A stretch of DNA of 64,000 bases from Sisyra terminalis (taxonomy: Eukaryota > Arthropoda > Insecta > Neuroptera > Sisyridae). Numbering within the stretch: position 1 is the first letter of the stretch; each line of letters opens with the position of its first letter. A program made the position numbers and the translations under genes. Shown in pieces: positions 32,861-45,301 of the stretch. The DNA is taken from assembly GCA_958496175.1 (NCBI GenBank), contig OY292279.1:2170001-2234000 (forward strand). Direction: 5' to 3'. Below the pieces are notes generated by a model, which saw only the letters and a program-made list of their open reading frames with translations, did not search any database and was not told where the DNA came from.

Positions 32861-33766
32861 CTAATTTTCCAAAAATGATACAAATTCTGTAAGTTTATAG
32901 AGCTGATCTTCACTGGACGTATCTCCCGTGGGAATTGACTGGGTAGCTTTGGGTAAAACCATTCGACTTTCGGCTTCAATGATCCATCCTTCTTCGGCAG
33001 CCGCCACGGCCACTTGATTGGTGTCCAATCCGGTCATCAAAGCCACAGCCTCCATGGACAACGAAGAATACGCTTGGGCAATTAAATTCACAGCACGAGA
33101 TCGCACATTCTCTGACAAAGAAGAAAGAAAATGTTACATTCTAATATAATTATTAAGTCAAAGAAATAATATAAAAAAAAAAAACGTGTTTGGGTTTATT
33201 AATTTTTTGCCCCAATCTAGGCTGATAACAACCTGTTATAGATTTCATGATTTCCATTATTGGTTCGGACCAATTGACGGCCGAAAGTGCTTTATAAGTG
33301 GCTGCATAGTCACGCTTCCACATGTGTTGTCCGACTGCCCATATTTGAGTCAATTCGGGATGAGCCGTTTTAACATTGGCTGGAATTCGTTTCCATAAAT
33401 ACTTGGCATTGCATCTGAAGAAAATAAATGTTTAAAACTTTTATATATAATCGAATTTTTTATATACTTACAAGTCGTGTTGATAAATATAAACGGCCAA
33501 CAACTGCGCGTAAATTTGGGCTGCCGGAATAGTATTTCGACTCTTAAAATAAAAGATTAAAAGATATTAATTAATCCTGCATTATGCAGGTATAATTTAT
33601 TGTTAGGACCCACATGCAATGCTAATATTACCTGTTAAAAACAGGTGTTAAAAATATGCCAAAAGAAAGCACCTTTTAAAGAAATATTTAATACAAAAAT
33701 GCATACCCATGCTTCCAATTCTTGTTTCTCTAAATCATCTGATAATTTTTCAATATTAACAACCAT
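32861..33766 (-). CDS. COPS8: COP9 signalosome complex subunit 8
   Basis: Four minus-strand exons, 33766-33707, 33542-33472, 33414-33233 and 33111-32861, give 187 residues (human 209). Family blocks follow in order: EKQELEA near the N-terminus, YAQLLAVYIYQHDL joined to CNAKYLWKRIP, LTQIWAVGQHMWKRDY, VNWSE, then ENVRSRAVNLIAQAYSSLS, GLDTNQV, GW and R.MVLPK, ending LTEFVSFLEN (human LTDYVAFLEN). CSN8 has a PCI/CSN8-PSMD8 helical fold and is the smallest PCI subunit of the signalosome, which removes NEDD8 from cullins. All exon joins restore conserved residues. The human Ala/Pro-rich N-terminus and the loop before the tail are shorter here, which accounts for the size difference. Confidence 0.93.
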
Positions 33767-33963
33767 TTTCTTTTGTTAGTAATATCTTTTTCGAGGAAAT
33801 TTTTAAAAGTTTTTCGCTGACATTAATTTGGTTAGAATTTTCGTATTTGTTTTATCTGTCAACGATCGGGATTAATCCGGAATTGTAACGTATACAAAAG
33901 TATTGTTTTCAGAAAAATCCCTAACCGTTCTCGTTAGTTCCTAAAAGTGAATAAAGTTCATGT

Positions 33964-33983
33964 CAGCGCCACTTGTGGCGCTG
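33964..33983. promoter_or_regulatory. Hairpin cagcgccac-tt-gtggcgctg upstream of COPS8
   Basis: A perfect 9-bp stem with a 2-bp loop about 200 bp upstream of the COPS8 ATG. It shares the GGCGC core with the palindrome upstream of SRP19. A promoter role is a guess from position. Confidence 0.3.
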
Positions 33984-34149
33984 CTTGGCTGCACTCATTA
34001 CGCATGCTTGCTTTACGATGAAAAATTCAAATGAAAATCTTTGTTAATTTTCATCGTGGCTTTTATAACGACTAATTAATTGTTTTTTCTTGCAATTAAA
34101 TCACCTTATTCAAGTCTTACTTATTTTATTGCCGAATATAATGGACCAA

Positions 34150-34680
34150 CGATAGAAATCAATCTTTTCTCAGTGCAATTGGTTATCGATAATTGCAAGT
34201 AAACGACAAAACTTTCAAAAGAAAATTGCTTGCAAAACACTCAACTGAGATTCCTGTCAGGAAATTACGGAAAATGTAAGTGAAGTTAAATGCATTTGGT
34301 AGTTTTTCTCCTAAAAAAAATTATTTTTTAGGAAGCCAAAAGTTATGAAGTCCTGGACTCGGAATACAACATTTATTCGAGTGGAAAACAATTTTACGTT
34401 CACCTTTAAAATTGGCAATTGTTGGAAGCAAAGTTCGACTATTTTCGATGAAAAAAATCAATTTCATTGATGGGAGAAATGCTACGATTATATCGTACGG
34501 AGAATCGGGGAAAATGCATACGATAATGGGAGATTGCTATGCACCAGAACTTATCCCCAGGGTAATTACATATTTGTTTAAAACGATTCCTCCATCCGAT
34601 TATTTTCCTGCATTAAAACCATTCGATAGAAACTTCGCTCCCATGGACAATGGAGCACAACATTCATTATGGAGGTAGAA
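34150..34680 (+). pseudogene. Kinesin-motor-like gene fragment, disrupted
   Basis: The frame 34412-34678 contains NATIISYGESGKMHTIMGD followed by ELIPRVITYLFKTI. This aligns with the kinesin motor block (x)ATxxAYGQTGSGKTxTMG ... GIIPRxxxxLF, best with KIF4/KIF21-like motors as I remember them. The P-loop GQTGSGKT is reduced to GESGKMH, which lacks a residue and the GKT. Upstream, in other frames and with stops between, are plausible remnants (LSKENCLQNTQ near 34215; NNFTFTFK near 34388). The nearby 'ttattttttag' (34332) could be a former acceptor. The fragment is short, frame-shifted and lacks the rest of the motor, so I read it as a decayed duplicate. Confidence 0.45.
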
Positions 34681-35260
34681 AAAACGGCGAAATTATTAAA
34701 TTGTTTAGCACAAAGTGGAAAAAATATCTATAATTTCCAGTAACAAAAAAAAATATTTGTATAATGTATATATTTTTTAATAATTTTTCTTCGTAACTGC
34801 ATGTTTATCGACATTTTCTTCAGTAGTATTTGAGAAATTGATTTCTCTCGAAAAAAACATCTATTTTACGTTAACTTTAAATTTAATCTTTAAACTTAAT
34901 ACTTTAAGTTTGCATAACATGTGGGGCTGGACTTGAACAAATTATGTTTTATCAGTATACCACAAAAGTTCTTTGAAATGTAAATATAAAATTCATATAG
35001 CTATTAAGGTCCCTATAGTAATCATATATTATAGAAAAATATTAGATATTATTAAATTTTTCTATATAATTAAAACTATTTGAAAAAAATAAATAAAAAT
35101 CCTATGTATAAATTTTTTTTTCGGAATTACATTGATATATTGTGTTTGAATTATATCACTAAAAGTTACTCATAAGTGTTTTTATTTTAAGGATTTAAAA
35201 ATTTCAACCAAATCTCAGTACCAACTCTATCTTAATTGACTGGGTGGTGGTTATTAAGGA
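34681..35260. other. AT-rich intergenic, nothing identified
   Basis: No coding frame or repeat was recognised between the kinesin fragment and the first decayed satellite monomer. Confidence 0.35.
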
Positions 35261-35261
35261 A

Positions 35262-35515
35262 GCCAATCGAAAGAAAAACTCAACCCCTACATACTATGAA
35301 AATTTTCCACAAAAAAAAATCGACTCTTAAGGGATGAAATCGACGATCAAAAGGCCAGAAGATATTATAAAACCCTCTAATCTTCAAGAGCATAAAACGT
35401 CGTTCTATAAGGGATAATTTTCAAACATAGGACAGTTTTGGCTTCGTAAAAAAGTAATAAACGATAATATTACAATACATATCGATTTCGTGTTATAAAA
35501 CATTCCTACCCGGAA
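35262..35515. repeat. Isolated, strongly decayed satellite monomer
   Basis: The order of blocks matches the 334-bp satellite: 'ccaatcgaaag', 'aaaattttcc.caaa', 'taagggatga', 'ctataagggataattttcaa', 'gacagttttggcttcg', 'aacgataatatta' and 'atcgatttcg'. Identity is far lower than within the array, and the monomer stands about 900 bp outside the next one. Confidence 0.65.
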
Positions 35516-36394
35516 ATCCAAGGACGTTTTAACGGTTTTAACCATTAAACATCGTGAATATCGCTAATTTTAAGGTAAATACGCTAAATATAAATTTAAA
35601 TGTGCATATCTTATTGCGTCTTTCGAAAGTATCACAAAATTGCCATCCCAATTTTCGATACATGCTTTTGATATTTTGATTTTTTAAAATTTTTATGACA
35701 TTTTAAAGTTCAAATCCTGACTAAAAATGTGTCTCCATCTGGGAGATATACAGATGAAGCTTTTAGTTCACTTATTTTAATTTGACAAAGAGTGCGCTAC
35801 CTTACGGTCACAATAATGCGCACGAAGTTTCAAAAATTAAATAGTGTAATAATAACGGGTTCACAAAAAAGATTTAAACGATACTTATTATAACTATTAT
35901 TATTATTTATTTTTAATTCCAGCATACATTCTATAGAGATAAATAAACCATTTATACAGAGAGATAAATAAAAAATATCGCCAAGTTCAATAAATTCGGT
36001 CTTAATTATAAGTAAAATTCGGTGACCATGCGACATTTTTCAAATAACTTAAATTTTTAAACTTGTGATATTTTTCGAATGGAATATTCAAATTGAATAA
36101 CTCAAAGAGTTATATAATGATATTGAAGCAAACTTAAATATGAAGTCATTCATTTTGATAAGGATTAATCCCAAAATATAAATAAAAGAGCTTTTATAAC
36201 AGTGGCATTTATATATATTTTTTAAAATGAAAAAACACTAATTGGGACATAACTATAATAGTTAGATATATGCTGTCGCTCTATTTTTTGTAGATAATGA
36301 TATGTTCTGCATAATCGTACTACATTATTTTGTTCTATAACCAATAGTTTTCGCTGCGCACGCGATATAAGGATGTTTTATGGTAATTTTTTCA
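35516..36394. other. AT-rich spacer between decayed monomer and array edge
   Basis: Nothing coding or repeated was recognised. Confidence 0.3.
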
Positions 36395-36615
36395 GATTTT
36401 GATGGACCATCAAAGTGGCAGAAGAAATCACGTTTCGTCAAAAAAAAAAACCGTGGGTAAACCATCGTTGATTTTTCACGGAAATGGAAAATTTCAAAAA
36501 AAATTTCCAAGTATGAAAATTGAAAAAATACGTCCTTCTGTACATGCTGTGCAAATTTTTCCAAAAACAGCCACGTGTAAGGGAGATATTGACAATCAGA
36601 GTGGCGTAAGAAATC
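36395..36615. repeat. Short (~190-bp) diverged satellite variant at array edge
   Basis: One complete and one starting copy of a shorter unit: 'atcaaagtggcagaagaaat' and 'atcagagtggcgtaagaaat' each precede 'cgtcaaaaaaaaaaaccgtg', 187 bp apart. The unit keeps the 'ccgtgggt.aaccatcgttg' to 'cacgt.taaggga' half of the 334-bp monomer but replaces the other half with a sequence not found in the main array. Confidence 0.75.
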
Positions 36616-39600
36616 ACGATTCGTCAAAAAAAAAACCGTGGGTTAACCATCGTTGATTTTTCTCGAAAATCGTCAAATAAAAAAAAAATTTTTTAAGGGT
36701 ACCAATCGAAAGTATAAGTCCATCTGTACGTGCTGTGCAAATTTTTCCCCAAACAAACCACGTTTAAGGGATGAACAGGCAGTTTAAGGGATGAACACTT
36801 CCCACTAAGAGGGAGAGACGAATGTGGCTTCTTCAACAATTGCATGTACCTTCGTTATATAAGGGATGATTTTCGAACCAAAGGCAGTTTCGGGTTCGCA
36901 ACAATGTCTAGAACGATGATATAATAATATTTTTCGATTTCGAAACAAAAAGTTTTTTCGTCAAAAAAAACCATGGGTTAACCATCGTTGATTTTCTCGA
37001 AAATCGTCAAATAAAAAAAAATTTTTTTAAGGGTACCAATCGAAAGTATAAGTCCATCTGTACGTGCTGTGCAAATTTTTCCCCAAACAAACCACGTTTA
37101 AGGGATGAACAGGCAGTTTAAGGGATGAACACTTCCCACTAAGAGGGAGAGACGAATGTGGCTTCTTCAACAATTGCATGTACCTTCGTTATATAAGGGA
37201 TGATTTTCGAACCAAAGGCAGTTTCGGGTTCGCAACAATGTCTAGAACGATGATATAATAATATTTTTCGATTTCGAAACAAAAAGTTTTTTCGTCAAAA
37301 AAAACCATGGGTTAACCATCGTTGATTTTCTCGAAAATCGTCAAATAAAAAAAAATTTTTTTAAGGGTACCAATCGAAAGTATAAGTCCATCTGTACGTG
37401 CTGTGCAAATTTTTCCCCAAACAAACCACGTTTAAGGGATGAACAGGCAGTTTAAGGGATGAACACTTCCCACTAAGAGGGAGAGACGAATGTGGCTTCT
37501 TCAACAATTGCATGTACCTTCGTTATATAAGGGATGATTTTCGAACCAAAGGCAGTTTCGGGTTCGCAACAATGTCTAGAACGATGATATAATAATATTT
37601 TTCGATTTCGAAACAAAAAGTTTTTTCGTCAAAAAAAACCATGGGTTAACCATCGTTGACTTTCTCGAAAATCGTCAAATAAAAAAAAATTTTTTTAAGG
37701 GTACCAATCGAAAGTATAAGTCCATCTGTACGTGCTGTGCAAATTTTTCCCCAAACAAACCACGTTTAAGGGATGAACAGGCCGTTTAAGGGATGAACAC
37801 TTCCCACTAAGAGGGAGAGACGAATGTGGCTTCTTCAACAATTGCATGTACCTTCGTTATATAAGGGATGATTTTCGAACCAAAGGCAGTTTCGGGTTCG
37901 CAACAATGTCTAGAACGATGATATAATAATATTTTTCGATTTCGAAACAAAAAGTTTTTTCGTCAAAAAAAACCATGGGTTAACCATCGTTGATTTTCTC
38001 GAAAATCGTCAAATAAAAAAAAATTTTTTTATGGGTACCAATCGAAAGTATAAGTCCATCTGTACGTGCTGTGCAAATTTTTCCCCAAACAAACTACGTT
38101 TAAGGGATGAACAGGCCGTTTTAGGGATGAACACTTCCCACTAAGAGGGAGAGACGAATGTGGCTTCTTCAACAATTGCATGTACCTTCGTTATATAAGG
38201 GATGATTTTCGAACCAAAGGCAGTTTCGGGTTCGCAACAATGTCTAGAACGATGATATAATAATATTTTTCGATTTCGAAACAAAAAGTTTTTTCGTCAA
38301 AAAAAACCATGGGTTAACCATCGTTGATTTTCTCGAAAATCGTCAAATAAAAAAAAATTTTTTTAAGGGTACCAATCGAAAGTATAAGTCCATCTGTACG
38401 TGCTGTGCAAATTTTTCCCCAAACAAACTACGTTTAAGGGATGAACAGGCCGTTTAAGGGATGAACACTTCCCACTAAGAGGGAGAGACGAATGTGGCTT
38501 CTTCAACAATTGCATGTACCTTCGTTATATAAGGGATGATTTTCGAACCAAAGGCAGTTTCGGGTTCGCAACAATGTCTAGAACGATGATATAATAATAT
38601 TTTTCGATTTCGAAACAAAAAGTTTTTTCGTCAAAAAAAACCATGGGTTAACCATCGTTGATTTTCTCGAAAATCGTCAAATAAAAAAAAATTTTTTTAA
38701 GGGTACCAATCGAAAGTATAAGTCCATCTGTACGTGCTGTGCAAATTTTTCCCCAAACAAACCACGTTTAAGGGATGAACAGGCAGTTTAAGGGATTAAC
38801 ACTTCCCACTAAGAGGGAGAGACGAATGTGGCTTCTTCAACAATTGCATGTACCTTCGTTATATAAGGGATGATTTTCGAACCAAAGGCAGTTTCGGGTT
38901 CGCAACAATGTCTAGAACGATGATATAATAATATTTTTCGATTTCGAAACAAAAAGTTTTTTCGTCAAAAAAAACCATGGGTTAACCATCGTTGATTTTC
39001 TCGAAAATCGTCAAATAAAAAAAAATTTTTTTAAGGGTACCAATCGAAAGTATAAGTCCATCTGTACGTGCTGTGCAAATTTTTCCCCAAACAAACTACG
39101 TTTAAGGGATGAACAGGCCGTTTAAGGGATGAACACTTCCCACTAAGAGGGAGAGACGAATGTGGCTTCTTCAACAATTGCATGTACCTTCGTTATATAA
39201 GGGATGATTTTCGAACCAAAGGCAGTTTCGGGTTCGCAACAATGTCTAGAACGATGATATAATAATATTTTTCGATTTCGAAACAAAAAGTTTTTTCGTC
39301 AAAAAAAACCATGGGTTATCCATCGTTGACTTTCTCGAAAATCGTCAAATAAAAAAAAATTTTTTTAAGGGTACCAATCGAAAGTATAAGTCCATCTGTA
39401 CGTGCTGTGCAAATTTTTCCCCAAACAAACTACGTTTAAGGGATGAACAGGCCGTTTAAGGGATGAACACTTCCCACTAAGAGGGAGAGACGAATGTGGC
39501 TTCTTCAACAATTGCATGTACCTTCGTTATATAAGGGATGATTTTCGAACCAAAGGCAGTTTCGGGTTCGCAACAATGTCTAGAACGATGATATAATAAT

Positions 39601-42600
39601 ATTTTTCGATTTCGAAACAAAAAGTTTTTTCGTCAAAAAAAACCATGGGTTAACCATCGTTGATTTTCTCGAAAATCGTCAAATAAAAAAAAAATTTTTT
39701 AAGGGTACCAATCGAAAGTATAAGTCCATCTGTACGTGCTGTGCAAATTTTTCCCCAAACAAACTACGTTTAAGGGATGAACAGGCCGTTTAAGGGATGA
39801 ACACTTCCCAATAAGAGGGAGAGACGAATGTGGCTTCTTCAACAATTGCATGTACCTTCGTTATATAAGGGATGATTTTCGAACCAAAGGCAGTTTCGGG
39901 TTCGCAACAATGTCTAGAACGATGATATAATAATATTTTTCGATTTCGAAACAAAAAGTTTTTTCGTCAAAAAAAACCATGGGTTATCCATCGTTGACTT
40001 TCTCGAAAATCGTCAAATAAAAAAAAATTTTTTTAAGGGTACCAATCGAAAGTATAAGTCCATCTGTACGTGCTGTGCAAATTTTTCCCCAAACAAACTA
40101 CGTTTAAGGGATGAACAGGCCGTTTAAGGGATGAACACTTCCCACTAAGAGGGAGAGACGAATGTGGCTTCTTCAACAATTGCATGTACCTTCGTTATAT
40201 AAGGGATGATTTTCGAACCAAAGGCAGTTTCGGGTTCGCAACAATGTCTAGAACGATGATATAATAATATTTTTCGATTTCGAAACAAAAAGTTTTTTCG
40301 TCAAAAAAAACCATGGGTTATCCATCGTTGACTTTCTCGAAAATCGTCAAATAAAAAAAAATTTTTTTAAGGGTACCAATCGAAAGTATAAGTCCATCTG
40401 TACGTGCTGTGCAAATTTTTCCCCAAACAAACCACGTTTAAGGGATGAACAGGCCGTTTAAGGGATGAACACTTCCCACTAAGAGGGAGAGACGAATGTG
40501 GCTTCTTCAACAATTGCATGTACCTTCGTTATATAAGGGATGATTTTCGAACCAAAGGCAGTTTCGGGTTCGCAACAATGTCTAGAACGATGATATAATA
40601 ATATTTTTCGATTTCGAAACAAAAAGTTTTTTCGTCAAAAAAAACCATGGGTTAACCATCGTTGATTTTCTCGAAAATCGTCAAATAAAAAAAAATTTTT
40701 TTAAGGGTACCAATCGAAAGTATAAGTCCATCTGTACGTGCTGTGCAAATTTTTCCCCAAACAAACTACGTTTAAGGGATGAACAGGCCGTTTAAGGGAT
40801 GAACACTTCCCACTAAGAGGGAGAGACGAATGTGGCTTCTTCAACAATTGCATGTACCTTCGTTATATAAGGGATGATTTTCGAACCAAAGGCAGTTTCG
40901 GGTTCGCAACAATGTCTAGAACGATGATATAATAATATTTTTCGATTTCGAAACAAAAAGTTTTTTCGTCAAAAAAAACCATGGGTTATCCATCGTTGAC
41001 TTTCTCGAAAATCGTCAAATAAAAAAAAATTTTTTTAAGGGTACCAATCGAAAGTATAAGTCCATCTGTACGTGCTGTGCAAATTTTTCCCCAAACAAAC
41101 CACGTTTAAGGGATGAACAGGCCGTTTAAGGGATGAACACTTCCCACTAAGAGGGAGAGACGAATGTGGCTTCTTCAACAATTGCATGTACCTTCGTTAT
41201 ATAAGGGATGATTTTCGAACCAAAGGCAGTTTCGGGTTCGCAACAATGTCTAGAACGATGATATAATAATATTTTTCGATTTCGAAACAAAAAGTTTTTT
41301 CGTCAAAAAAAACCATGGGTTAACCATCGTTGATTTTCTCGAAAATCGTCAAATAAAAAAAAAATTTTTTAAGGGTACCAATCGAAAGTATAAGTCCATC
41401 TGTACGTGCTGTGCAAATTTTTCCCCAAACAAACTACGTTTAAGGGATGAACAGGCCGTTTAAGGGATGAACACTTCCCACTAAGAGGGAGAGACGAATG
41501 TGGCTTCTTCAACAATTGCATGTACCTTCGTTATATAAGGGATGATTTTCGAACCAAAGGCAGTTTCGGGTTCGCAACAATGTCTAGAACGATGATATAA
41601 TAATATTTTTCGATTTCGAAACAAAAAGTTTTTTCGTCAAAAAAAACCATGGGTTATCCATCGTTGACTTTCTCGAAAATCGTCAAATAAAAAAAAATTT
41701 TTTTAAGGGTACCAATCGAAAGTATAAGTCCATCTGTACGTGCTGTGCAAATTTTTCCCCAAACAAACTACGTTTAAGGGATGAACAGGCCGTTTAAGGG
41801 ATGAACACTTCCCACTAAGAGGGAGAGACGAATGTGGCTTCTTCAACAATTGCATGTACCTTCGTTATATAAGGGATGATTTTCGAACCAAAGGCAGTTT
41901 CGGGTTCGCAACAATGTCTAGAACGATGATATAATAATATTTTTCGATTTCGAAACAAAAAGTTTTTTCGTCAAAAAAAACCATGGGTTATCCATCGTTG
42001 ACTTTCTCGAAAATCGTCAAATAAAAAAAAATTTTTTTAAGGGTACCAATCGAAAGTATAAGTCCATCTGTACGTGCTGTGCAAATTTTTCCCCAAACAA
42101 ACTACGTTTAAGGGATGAACAGGCCGTTTAAGGGATGAACACTTCCCACTAAGAGGGAGAGACGAATGTGGCTTCTTCAACAATTGCATGTACCTTCGTT
42201 ATATAAGGGATGATTTTCGAACCAAAGGCAGTTTCGGGTTCGCAACAATGTCTAGAACGATGATATAATAATATTTTTCGATTTCGAAACAAAAAGTTTT
42301 TTCGTCAAAAAAAACCATGGGTTATCCATCGTTGACTTTCTCGAAAATCGTCAAATAAAAAAAAATTTTTTTAAGGGTACCAATCGAAAGTATAAGTCCA
42401 TCTGTACGTGCTGTGCAAATTTTTCCCCAAACAAACTACGTTTAAGGGATGAACAGGCCGTTTAAGGGATGAACACTTCCCACTAAGAGGGAGAGACGAA
42501 TGTGGCTTCTTCAACAATTGCATGTACCTTCGTTATATAAGGGATGATTTTCGAACCAAAGGCAGTTTCGGGTTCGCAACAATGTCTAGAACGATGATAT

Positions 42601-44987
42601 AATAATATTTTTCGATTTCGAAACAAAAAGTTTTTTCGTCAAAAAAAACCATGGGTTATCCATCGTTGACTTTCTCGAAAATCGTCAAATAAAAAAAAAT
42701 TTTTTTAAGGGTACCAATCGAAAGTATAAGTCCATCTGTACGTGCTGTGCAAATTTTTCCCCAAACAAACCACGTTTAAGGGATGAACAGGCCGTTTAAG
42801 GGATGAACACTTCCCACTAAGAGGGAGAGACGAATGTGGCTTCTTCAACAATTGCATGTACCTTCGTTATATAAGGGATGATTTTCGAACCAAAGGCAGT
42901 TTCGGGTTCGCAACAATGTCTAGAACGATGATATAATAATATTTTTCGATTTCGAAACAAAAAGTTTTTTCGTCAAAAAAAACCATGGGTTATCCATCGT
43001 TGACTTTCTCGAAAATCGTCAAATAAAAAAAAATTTTTTTAAGGGTACCAATCGAAAGTATAAGTCCATCTGTACGTGCTGTGCAAATTTTTCCCCAAAC
43101 AAACCACGTTTAAGGGATGAACAGGCCGTTTAAGGGATGAACACTTCCCACTAAGAGGGAGAGACGAATGTGGCTTCTTCAACAATTGCATGTACCTTCG
43201 TTATATAAGGGATGATTTTCGAACCAAAGGCAGTTTCGGGTTCGCAACAATGTCTAGAACGATGATATAATAATATTTTTCGATTTCGAAACAAAAAGTT
43301 TTTTCGTCAAAAAAAACCATGGGTTATCCATCGTTGACTTTCTCGAAAATCGTCAAATAAAAAAAAATTTTTTTAAGGGTACCAATCGAAAGTATAAGTC
43401 CATCTGTACGTGCTGTGCAAATTTTTCCCCAAACAAACCACGTTTAAGGGATGAACAGGCCGTTTAAGGGATGAACACTTCCCACTAAGAGGGAGAGACG
43501 AATGTGGCTTCTTCAACAATTGCATGTACCTTCGTTATATAAGGGATGATTTTCGAACCAAAGGCAGTTTCGGGTTCGCAACAATGTCTAGAACGATGAT
43601 ATAATAATATTTTTCGATTTCGAAACAAAAAGTTTTTTCGTCAAAAAAAACCATGGGTTAACCATCGTTGATTTTCTCGAAAATCGTCAAATAAAAAAAA
43701 ATTTTTTTAAGGGTACCAATCGAAAGTATAAGTCCATCTGTACGTGCTGTGCAAATTTTTCCCCAAACAAACTACGTTTAAGGGATGAACAGGCCGTTTA
43801 AGGGATGAACACTTCCCACTAAGAGGGAGAGACGAATGTGGCTTCTTCAACAATTGCATGTACCTTCGTTATATAAGGGATGATTTTCGAACCAAAGGCA
43901 GTTTCGGGTTCGCAACAATGTCTAGAACGATGATATAATAATATTTTTCGATTTCGAAACAAAAAGTTTTTTCGTCAAAAAAAACCATGGGTTATCCATC
44001 GTTGACTTTCTCGAAAATCGTCAAATAAAAAAAAATTTTTTTAAGGGTACCAATCGAAAGTATAAGTCCATCTGTACGTGCTGTGCAAATTTTTCCCCAA
44101 ACAAACCACGTTTAAGGGATGAACAGGCCGTTTAAGGGATGAACACTTCCCACTAAGAGGGAGAGACGAATGTGGCTTCTTCAACAATTGCATGTACCTT
44201 CGTTATATAAGGGATGATTTTCGAACCAAAGGCAGTTTCGGGTTCGCAACAATGTCTAGAACGATGATATAATAATATTTTTCGATTTCGAAACAAAAAG
44301 TTTTTTCGTCAAAAAAAACCATGGGTTAACCATCGTTGATTTTCTCGAAAATCGTCAAATAAAAAAAAATTTTTTTAAGGGTACCAATCGAAAGTATAAG
44401 TCCATCTGTACGTGCTGTGCAAATTTTTCCCCAAACAAACCACGTTTAAGGGATGAACAGGCAGTTTAAGGGATGAACACTTCCCACTAAGAGGGAGAGA
44501 CGAATGTGGCTTCTTCAACAATTGCATGTACCTTCGTTATATAAGGGATGATTTTCGAACCAAAGGCAGTTTCGGGTTCGCAACAATGTCTAGAACGATG
44601 ATATAATAATATTTTTCGATTTCGAAACAAAAAGTTTTTTCGTCAAAAAAAACCATGGGTTAACCATCGTTGACTTTCTCGAAAATCGTCAAATAAAAAA
44701 AAATTTTTTTAAGGGTACCAATCGAAAGTATAAGTCCATCTGTACGTGCTGTGCAAATTTTTCCCCAAACAAACCACGTTTAAGTGATGAACAGGCAGTT
44801 TAAGGGATTAACACTTCCCACTAAGAGGGAGAGACGAATGTGGCTTCTTCAACAATTGCATGTACCTTCGTTATATAAGGGATGATTTTCGAACCAAAGG
44901 CAGTTTCGGGTTCGCAACAATGTCTAGAACGATGATATAATAATATTTTTCGATTTCGAAACAAAAAGTTTTTTCGTCAAAAAAAAA

Positions 44988-45301
44988 CCATGGGTTAACC
45001 ATCGTTGACTTTCTCGAAAATCGTCAAATAAAAAAAAATTTTTTTAAGGGTACCAATCGAAAGTATAAGTCCATCTGTACGTGCTGTGCAAATTTTTCCC
45101 CAAACAAACCACGTTTAAGGGATGAACACTTCCCACTAAGAGGGAGAGACGAATGTGGCTTCTTCAACAATTGCATGTACCTTCGTTATATAAGGGATGA
45201 TTTTCGAACCAAAGGCAGTTTCGGGTTCGCAACAATGTCTAGAACGATGATATAATAATATTTTTCGATTTCGAAACAAAAAGTTTTTTCGTCAAAAAAA
45301 A
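44988..45301. repeat. Short satellite monomer with 20-bp internal deletion
   Basis: The usual pair gtttaagggatgaaca-ggca-gtttaagggatgaaca is reduced to one copy, so the monomer is 314 bp. The deletion ends lie at the two short direct repeats, as expected for slippage or recombination between them. Confidence 0.85.
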
